Source of the DNA: Sipunculus nudus
Taxonomy: Eukaryota; Annelida; Sipuncula; Golfingiida; Sipunculidae
DNA: 64,000 bases
Assembly (NCBI GenBank): GCA_026874595.1
Contig: CM049322.1
Coordinates: 57,600,386 to 57,664,385 of the forward strand
Direction: 5' to 3'
Of this stretch, positions 56,750 through 64,000 are shown piece by piece (the stretch's first letter is position 1; the number at the start of each line of letters is the position of its first letter). A program made the translations under genes and the position numbers. The notes beneath the pieces are model-generated. The model ran no database searches. It was not told the DNA's origin and worked only from the letters and a program-made list of their open reading frames with translations.

Positions 56750-58735
56750 TTGTAAAATACCCAATTGTATAAATGTATAAACTACTGAATTGTCAACAAT
56801 TTATCAAGAAGCCAAGGACCATGTAATAATATAAATCCTATGTTCGTAAATTAGCTTTAGGAAAGATTGCATGGTCACAAAATATTATTTGCGACAATTT
56901 CATACTCATCCATACAAACTAACCATATAAACCAACCATGGCTTTTAATATATCTTCCTCTCACATTTTATCTCCTTGAGATAGGAGATTATTCAACAGA
57001 AAGAAACAGATTTAGTGGCATAATACTGTATCAATATATTATATAATATACAATATCATGATGCGAACATATGATTATGATTATGAAATTATGATATCTC
57101 TAAATTAGTATATGGCGAAGGTTGTCGAAGACAGCAGAGCGTTTTACAAGTCAACACTGGTTTATTGGTGTTTATAACGTGATGTGAAACTTACAAATAA
57201 TGTAATAGAAATGCATTACTACTGTATGTCAGACTGCATGGGGAGGGAGCGGAGGGTGGTGTCCTGATTATGATGTTCAATGTTTGATGGACGGTTCATT
57301 TCATTACCAAGTTTATAAATGAAGTCGCAGGGTAAAGTAAACTGCGGGGACAAGTAAGCCTACGCTAAGTATGGATGTGGCTTTACTTACAGTCCTGTCA
57401 ATCAATGAACTCATGAGGGCTCGAGTGAAGTCATCAATATGCATAAGTTACTGATACACCTTGTCGATCTGCAGAGGGTTATGTGTAAAACAATTATGCA
57501 GGATGCCATATATGTGTGTCCATGAAATGGGACGATCGGTATAAATATAAGTGATTAGTCTGTTAGTGCCGTTAACATTCGGGGCGGAGTATAATCCCTG
57601 TATGTTCATCACACGGTCTATCTTAACAACGACTGTGCTGGTAACTAATCACTAAATACCTGGAGTTTATTTGCATTATAGGACACGGCGTTTTAGGTAG
57701 GTTTACTTTTTACCCCCAGATCTAAACCTTATATCAAGACAAACTACTTTATGGTTAGTTCATTATATCAGGGATTGTATTTTCAGACAGATCCCAGTTT
57801 TAAAAGAAAGCTTAGAAAGAAGGCAAAAAAAAAAGTGTTTGTTTAGAGAGTTAGTTCCAATGATATCTGCACTGTATGTCAATAACAAATGTATACATTT
57901 TCATTGTGCTTAGTCAGTTGTCAAGAAAATGAAAGACTGTTTTGCTGGCTATGCTGCTTTTGTTCTGTTTATGATATATCAATAGTGGTTAATTCGTTAC
58001 AGTAACAATGATAAACTGAGCCATCAATCAATCCTTTATCTGCTATGAACGTGGATATGCCTTGGATTTCTGGTGGTAATTACAGTATGGGACCCGTTCG
58101 TATCATATAACATATTCCTTGGTTTCATTTATAAATTTAGCGAAAACTGTTCATCCGTTTATCTGCAGACTCATCTAGTTATACCAGTGCTAATACTTGT
58201 GTTTTCTCAGTGAGAAGCGGAGTACCTGATGACAGAGAACTGTCAGACCCATTTTCATTTTGCAAGAGGTCTATCTAGCATCGAGTTTCCCTTTAAGAGT
58301 GGTCATGGTCAATGGGCAACTGGATATGAATGACATTCATGAAGCAATATGAAGTCCATCTTTTCTGCATTCATCAACAGCAACATTCTTTATCCGTTGC
58401 CAAAGTAAACACAGTCAGCCGCCATTATAACGTCTTGTCCAGGAGTAGGTATATGGAATATTTGATTCATATATAAACGTTATTCACAGTCAGAAACAAA
58501 GACACTCACTAAACACATTCTTAGTATTTTACGTCCTCTTCGTCACATTGTATGGTTTGTTCCGGGTAATATAACGCCATAAAGAATAATGGATGGTTAA
58601 CAATGACAATGCACGTCTTTATTCTATGAGCATGCATGATTGTAAAATAAGCTCTGCACTATAAAATAAGCAGATATTGCAAGAAATAGATATGTAAAAT
58701 AAAATGTTATCGTCTTTCGGATCCATAGGTTATCA
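56750..58735 (+). repeat. Segmental duplication block S5, copy A
   Basis: Collinear with 60745-63572: GTGGCATAATACTGTATCAA, GGTGGTGTCCTGATTATGAT, TTTGATGGACGGTTCATT, AAGTAAACTGCGGGGACAAG, GGGACGATCGGTATAAATAT, GGCGGAGTATAATCCCTGTAT, AACATGGATATGCCTTGG-type, and GTTTCCCTTTAAGAGTGGTC. Identity is high in several stretches. There is no shared open frame, so conservation is by recent duplication and not by obvious coding constraint. Confidence 0.9.
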
Positions 58736-59976
58736 CATTTAAAATAGACACATTTACATCGACATATCTCTTTTTTTCTGTGATTAGTCCTTTCCTGAAT
58801 TTTGAGTACGAATGAATCAAAATTTGAGCATATCTTTCATAGCAAGAGTGGACCCTGCAGTACCAAATACATTTTTTACAGAAACATATTGGCAAGTTTT
58901 GATAGTCTCACTTATATAAAAAATAACCCTTTGTTTCAAACTTTAATTAAACCATCTTATGCTGACCCGGATTAACAAGGGTTTTAGTGGATTCTGCTCT
59001 GTAGAACTTGCAAAAAAAAGGAAAATTAAACTGCTGCCATGTAACTATTTATTAAGAACACTAAAACGGGAACCTGGCTCCAATGTGTTACAACAGTGCC
59101 TGAGACAAGACCAGCTTTGTATCTGAATGTAAATTCGTAATTTAAATCAAATGATTTAAATCAACTTAAACTGGTAATTAACCTGCAAGAGTGGCAGTTA
59201 AATATTTTATGTCATTATTTAACAACGCTCCATGGCCTACATATACGCTTCTGTCTGGAGTAACCCTGACCGATCGTTTGATTGTTTTATGTACTTTCAA
59301 ACAAACCAATCATATGCGAAAATTCATCCGTTGTAACTCAACATACATTTTTATGTCATGTTTGTTAAATTCTCACCGCATGTATAACAGTTTATGCCTC
59401 TCGCATGTTTCCTGTTGCGAGAACCATATCCCACTTCTACGCAGTATAATATATTTGACTGGTCACGATAATAATGTGATCTACACTTGTGTGTAGAATT
59501 CCACATGTATTATTTGTATTTAATCATTATTCTTTGTCTAATCCAAAGATTGCCGGCAAATTACAACTATATCTTGGCCGTTGCAAGGCAAATTTCCGTA
59601 TGGTTTATACCATGAATAAAATAATATAACAAATATAATAGATCCAATATCAATGCTTACCGAGTCTAGTATTCCGGGCTTAGTTAACTCTTGATTAGGC
59701 GTCATTTGCCGGGAACAAATATTATATAATCTTAATTACAATTTACTTTTGGCTTGATTTTGACCCCTCTCCCTAAAAAAATAAGACAATGGCATTTCAT
59801 AAAAATGTGGCGTGCTTGAAGGTAGGTCATATTAGAATAAATCAATAGATTTCAGCCCTTATCGTCTGTTAAAATTCACATAGCTGTCTGTACACCATTC
59901 GTTTTCTATTTGAAAAGTGGAGAATTATAAAGTAGTTCAATAATGAGATATTACTGGTGGTCTATAACTATAAACT
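58736..59976. other. No gene recognised
   Basis: Short frames only (for example 59191-59496) without motifs. Confidence 0.45.
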
Positions 59977-60208
59977 TATTTATTTTACATGGATTGTACA
60001 AATAGCTATCAAAACTAATCGAAGCACTCTCCATGGCTCCGGTGATGGCGTTTCGGTAGTCTGCAGAGGTGGAGGAAACCGGAGTACTCGGAGAAAACCA
60101 CCGGCCTTGGACGGGAAACTAAAACCCATTCTCATAGCCACGCCGGGGATCGAACCCAGGTCGCCAGCGGAGAGAGCCAAGCGTTTTACCACTCAGCTGT
60201 CCCGGCCC
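59977..60208 (-). mobile_element. tRNA-derived SINE
   Basis: On the minus strand the 5' head (60208 down to about 60133) resembles a tRNA gene. An A-box-like GACAGCTGAGTGGTAAAACG lies at about 60182-60201 and a B box GGTTCGATCCCC at 60145-60156, so it carries an internal pol III promoter. It continues into a GC-rich core (CCGGTGGTTTTCTCCGAGTA and CTCCGGTTTCCTCCACCTC, 60064-60105) like the conserved core of widespread animal SINE families. It ends in an AT-rich tail near 59977 (TAAAATAAATAAG). The tRNA-like part cannot be a functional tRNA because the 3' side runs into the SINE core. Confidence 0.82.
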
Positions 60209-60439
60209 CATGAGGGTAAGCAACCATGTGGGTAAGTGTGTGCGATTGTTTATATACTTTTGATCATTAGTTGTTTTGGGAACACCGGCGTGAAAGAGTT
60301 GCCACACCTACAGAGTTGAACATTCAAATTTTACAGACCTATTACTTATATCAGCAGTAAAGCTGGACTACTTCTTTTCTCCCACTCACTAAGAATCATC
60401 TACCAATGTCAGATGTTCCTTTGAATCTTCGTCAAAGAA
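60209..60439. other. No gene seen
   Basis: Short non-repetitive spacer between the SINE and the 72-bp minisatellite. Confidence 0.5.
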
Positions 60440-60740
60440 TGAAATAATGTTATGAATTAGCCGTGTGGCATTTATATTGGACAGGTAAGCCTAGTTTGAA
60501 CACAAACGACTGGGTGGACATTTATATTGGACAGATAAGCCTAGCTTGACGCTGTGTTGTGAATTAGCCGTGAATAGACAAATGGGAAGACATTTATATT
60601 AGATAGGTACGTCCAGTTTGAAGCTGTGTTAATAGTTAGCCGTGAATAAACGACTGGGTAGGCATTTATATGGGACAGGTAAGCCTAGCTTGATGCTGTG
60701 TTATGAATTAGCCGTGAATAGACGACTTGGTAGACATTAA
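60440..60740. repeat. 72-bp tandem repeat, about four units
   Basis: Landmarks ACATTTATATTGGACAG, GTAAGCCTAG, TTGAAGCTGTGTT and GAATTAGCCGTGAATAGACG recur at a spacing of about 72 bp, with one shortened unit near 60480-60520. The array runs up to the left edge of S5 copy B. Confidence 0.9.
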
Positions 60741-60744
60741 TATT

Positions 60745-61573
60745 ATAAAACATACCCTATTGATAAAATGTAAAAACTGCTGAACTGTTAACAATTTATG
60801 AAAAAGTTAGCAAATGAGTATGTAATAATATAGATCTTAAGTTCACAAACTGCTCACATGCTTCAGTATCAGCATTAGTAAACACATGCTTTGTACACAG
60901 ATTTTTTTTGCAACAATTTCGTACTCATCAATACAAACCAGCCATGGCCTTTGATATATCTTCCTCTCATATTTTATCTCTATTTGATATTAATGAAGAT
61001 TTTACCTTCAAGGTCAATTTGAGCTGAGCAAAATTACCCCTTGGTCCCTTGTTTATGTTACATTACGTTTTAAAACTGGGGCAAGACGCCTAAGCTCAGG
61101 GACCTTTGGGTGAAACATTGATACCCAGACAGCCATCGACACTCTCTGCCATGGGCAAATATTAGTCCAAGCACTGAATGACCTCAAAGTTGTCAACGAT
61201 AGCTGTTTTGTGCAGGAACACGGTTCGTTTTCCTCTTCAGCTGAAAAAAATAATAATGGAGATACGTGTACCTATGCAAGCATGATAAAAGTGCCCTATT
61301 GTGAGTCACAGGTGAATAAAAATTCCATTGCAATAAATGCAGTGGTTTATGTTATCATTTCTCTGATGTCAATAGTGATTAGGCGCAATACTGACTAGTA
61401 AGAGCTGATATGTTTGTATTCTCACGGCCGATTAATCAGTGGAGCAGCGTTGAAGAATACAACTAAATATGCCACATGGCGGCATTTCAATGTAAGACAA
61501 AACCTGCACATGTATCTATATATCTCTCACTCTCTGTATGTCTGTCTGTCTCTCTCTGTAACTCTCTCTCTGA

Positions 61574-61620
<47 letters not shown>

Positions 61621-63572
61621 AAGCGTCCCCGGGATATTATTAACCTTAAATAGTATTAAGGTAAGTTGACAATTATTCCATTTATGTATCATGTCTTAGA
61701 AATCGAGGAATTACTATCTGCTTAAGGATAGGATACGTCCGTCTCACTACAGTCATATGCCAAACATTATTCATAAGTCAACTGAAAGCAACATATTGAG
61801 TGGCATAATACTGTATCAATATATTACATAATATACACTATTATGCTGATAACATACGATTATGATTATGAAAGTATGATTTCTCTTAATTAATATTTGG
61901 CCATGCACGTAATCAAACCCGAAAGGTCAGCGTGAAACTTTTAAATAATATAACAGGTTGCTACTGTAAGTGAGACTGCTGGGGGTAGGAGCGGTGGGTG
62001 GTGTCCTGATTATGATATTCAAGGTTTGATGGACGGTTCATTCCATTACCAAGATTATAAATGAAGTCGCAGGGGAAAGTAAACTGCGGGGACAAGAAAG
62101 CCTACGCTAAGTAAGAAATTGGCTTTACTAACAGTCCTGTCAATCGGCGAACTCGGGAGGGCTCGAATGGAGTCATCAATATGAATGAGTTACTGACATC
62201 ACAATGCCGATCTGCAGAGGGTTATGGGTGAAATATTATTATGCGGGATGCCATATCTGTTTGTCCCTGAAATGTAAATACCTCCCACAGTGCAATAAGA
62301 GGGACGATCGGTATAAATATAAAGTGATTAATCTGTCAGTGCCGGTAACAATCTGGGCGGAGTATAATCCCTGTATCTTCATCACACGGTCTATCTTAAC
62401 AACGGCAGTCCTGGTAACTAATTACTAAATACCTGGAGTTTATTTGTATAAAAGACACTGCATTATAGGTAGGTTAACTTTTTACCCCCAGATCTAAACC
62501 TAATGCCAAGACAAACTACTTTATGTTTAGTTCATTATATCAGGGATTGTGTTTTCAGACAGATACCAGTTTCTAAAGAAAGCTTAGAAAGAAATCCCAA
62601 ATAATGTGTTTGTGGCACGGGGTATGCCTGTGTATGTGTGGGTGCATCTTCATGCGAGAGAGTTAGATCCAATAATATCTACACTGTATGCCAATAACAA
62701 ATGCATACATTGTCATTGTGATTGGTCAGTTTTCAAGCAAATGAAAGATTGTTTTTGCTGGCCATGCTGCTTTCGTTCTGTTTATGATATACCAATAGTG
62801 GTTAATTCGTTACAATGATAAACTGAGCCATCAATCAATCCTTAATCTGCTATGAACGTGGATATGCCTTGGGTGTCTGGTGGTAATTTCCGTATGGGAC
62901 CCGTTCGTATCATATAAAATATTCCTCAGTTTCATTTCTAAATTAAGCGAAGGCCGTTTTTCTGTTTATCTGCAGACTCATCTGACAATACTTTGGCTGC
63001 ACAGATAGGATTTTCTACAGAAACCGGCCTCTTTTTTCCTATGAGATGCGAAGTTCCCAGTAACAGCGAACTGTCTGACCAATTTTTTTTTTATTTTACA
63101 AGAGACATATCTAGTATCAAGTTTCCCTTTAAGAGTGGTCATGGTCCTTAGGCAACTGGACATGGAATAACATACAAAAACTAAATAAAGTCTATCTTTC
63201 CTGCATTCATCTACAGCCACATTCTTAATCTGTTTCTAATGTAAACACGGTCAGCCGCCATTATAGCGTCTTGTCCGGAAGCAGATTTGTGGAATATTAG
63301 CTTTATATATTAACGTTCTTCACAGTCACACACGAAAACACTCACAAAATACGTTTTCAAGTTTTTACATCCACGTTTCACAAATAATGGTTTATTCTGG
63401 GTAATATAACGCCATAAAGACCAATGGATGGTTAACGATGAGAATGCACGTCTCTATTCTATGAGCATGTATTATTGTATAATAAACCCTGCACTATATA
63501 ATAAGCAGATAAATTGCAAGACAAGGATATTTCAAATAAAATGTTACATTATATCGGATCCATAAGTTATTT
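60745..63572 (+). repeat. Segmental duplication block S5, copy B
   Basis: Counterpart of 56750-58735. About 790 bp (60990-61780) is absent from copy A. It includes an AAGGTCAATTTGAGCTGAGC region and an (AT)n tract. The extra segment has no recognisable gene. Confidence 0.9.
61576..61619. repeat. (TC)n and (AT)n microsatellite
   Basis: CTCTCTCTGTAACTCTCTCTC followed closely by uninterrupted (AT)n, inside the copy-B-specific part of S5. Confidence 0.92.
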
Positions 63573-64000
63573 TAATTAAAACTCGCGCATTAGCGTTCTC
63601 ATTTAATTACGAGCCTCTGAATATGACTTTTAAATATTACTTTTTATATGCAAAGAATTCTCAATGTACAATCAAATTATAATATCTACAATGTATCTTT
63701 ATTTTCTTTATTTAAAAAGATAATTTTAATTTATATTATACTAAGGGAATGTGTATTTAAACATGAATTATTAGCATGGTGTGAATGCCAATAAACTATA
63801 AAGTAAAAAACTAAATATTTTAAACCCTTTTTAACTTTGAGACATCTTCGGAGTGCATCATTTAAATATAATAGTCCTTTCACATTAGAAAGGCATCCTA
63901 AGGGGTATTCACGCTATCTAATAAAATACCTGATGTGTAACGAATGGCAAATATGTCAAATTTAAAAAGTGGGTACATATTATGTGAATCTTTGTCACTA
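63573..64000. other. No gene recognised
   Basis: AT-rich to the window edge. Confidence 0.5.

Noticed and set aside
60133-60208. Functional tRNA gene on the minus strand
   Set aside because: It has A and B boxes, but the 3' side runs into the SINE core and no proper acceptor stem closes. It is a SINE head.
59957-60307. Opposing short ORFs of 60-92 codons
   Set aside because: They lie across the SINE and its flank in several frames. They are typical shadows of SINE sequence.

Overview
The window is AT-rich eukaryotic, animal-type DNA. It has no operon-like gene packing and no ribosome-binding-site-led genes. It contains non-LTR retrotransposon remnants, a tRNA-derived SINE, microsatellites, long minisatellites and duplicated blocks. 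The repeat content looks lophotrochozoan, most likely a mollusc and perhaps a bivalve: short elements end in a conserved CTGAGCTAAAA-type hairpin preceded by GGACGGACGGAC-like sequence, there is a SINE with a conserved GC-rich core, and there is a 2A-bearing LINE. That assignment is inference. I found no host protein-coding gene I would defend. All the convincing protein-coding signal is retrotransposon-derived and broken.

Layout, left half. 1-10.3 kb holds a duplicated block (1-650 plus 4875-5612, versus 7295-9420) built around a 36/38-bp minisatellite. The first copy is split by a 5'-truncated LINE (1305-4859) bounded by a perfect 15-bp target-site duplication. In the second copy the minisatellite is split by a CR1/Rex1-like LINE tail (9424-9771). 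11.4-23.5 kb holds a mosaic family of about 330-bp tandem units with a GGTGGCGCCACC palindrome and a terminal hairpin. It is present as two roughly 3-kb blocks (12110-15228 and 19872-23515), each starting at a Helitron-like terminus. 17.7-34.2 kb holds a second duplicated block carrying a 19-bp minisatellite, present with (17690-24880) and without (29235-34170) the Helitron-led block in its middle. The second copy is flanked on both sides by a 25-bp minisatellite.

Right half. 35.1-35.3 kb is a short terminal-inverted-repeat element. About 35.3-42 kb looks single-copy, and I recognise nothing coding in it. 42.2-48.6 kb has two overlapping perfect hairpins, a palindrome-rich minisatellite, an unidentified 89-aa ORF, and an older, internally deleted LINE related to the first. 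That LINE has ORF1 with a 2A-like motif, endonuclease, a reverse transcriptase stub and a C-terminal domain, and it abuts an inverted hairpin-ended repeat. 52.7-53.3 kb holds two stacked fragments of a third LINE type. 54.4-54.6 kb has long (AT)n tracts. 56.7-63.6 kb is a duplication of about 2 kb with no coding signal, its second copy led by a 72-bp minisatellite. A SINE lies between the copies.

The elements do not form a pathway. The biological content is a nested record of transposition, tandem expansion and segmental duplication. Its relative order can be partly read: the 36-bp block duplicated before the truncated LINE inserted.
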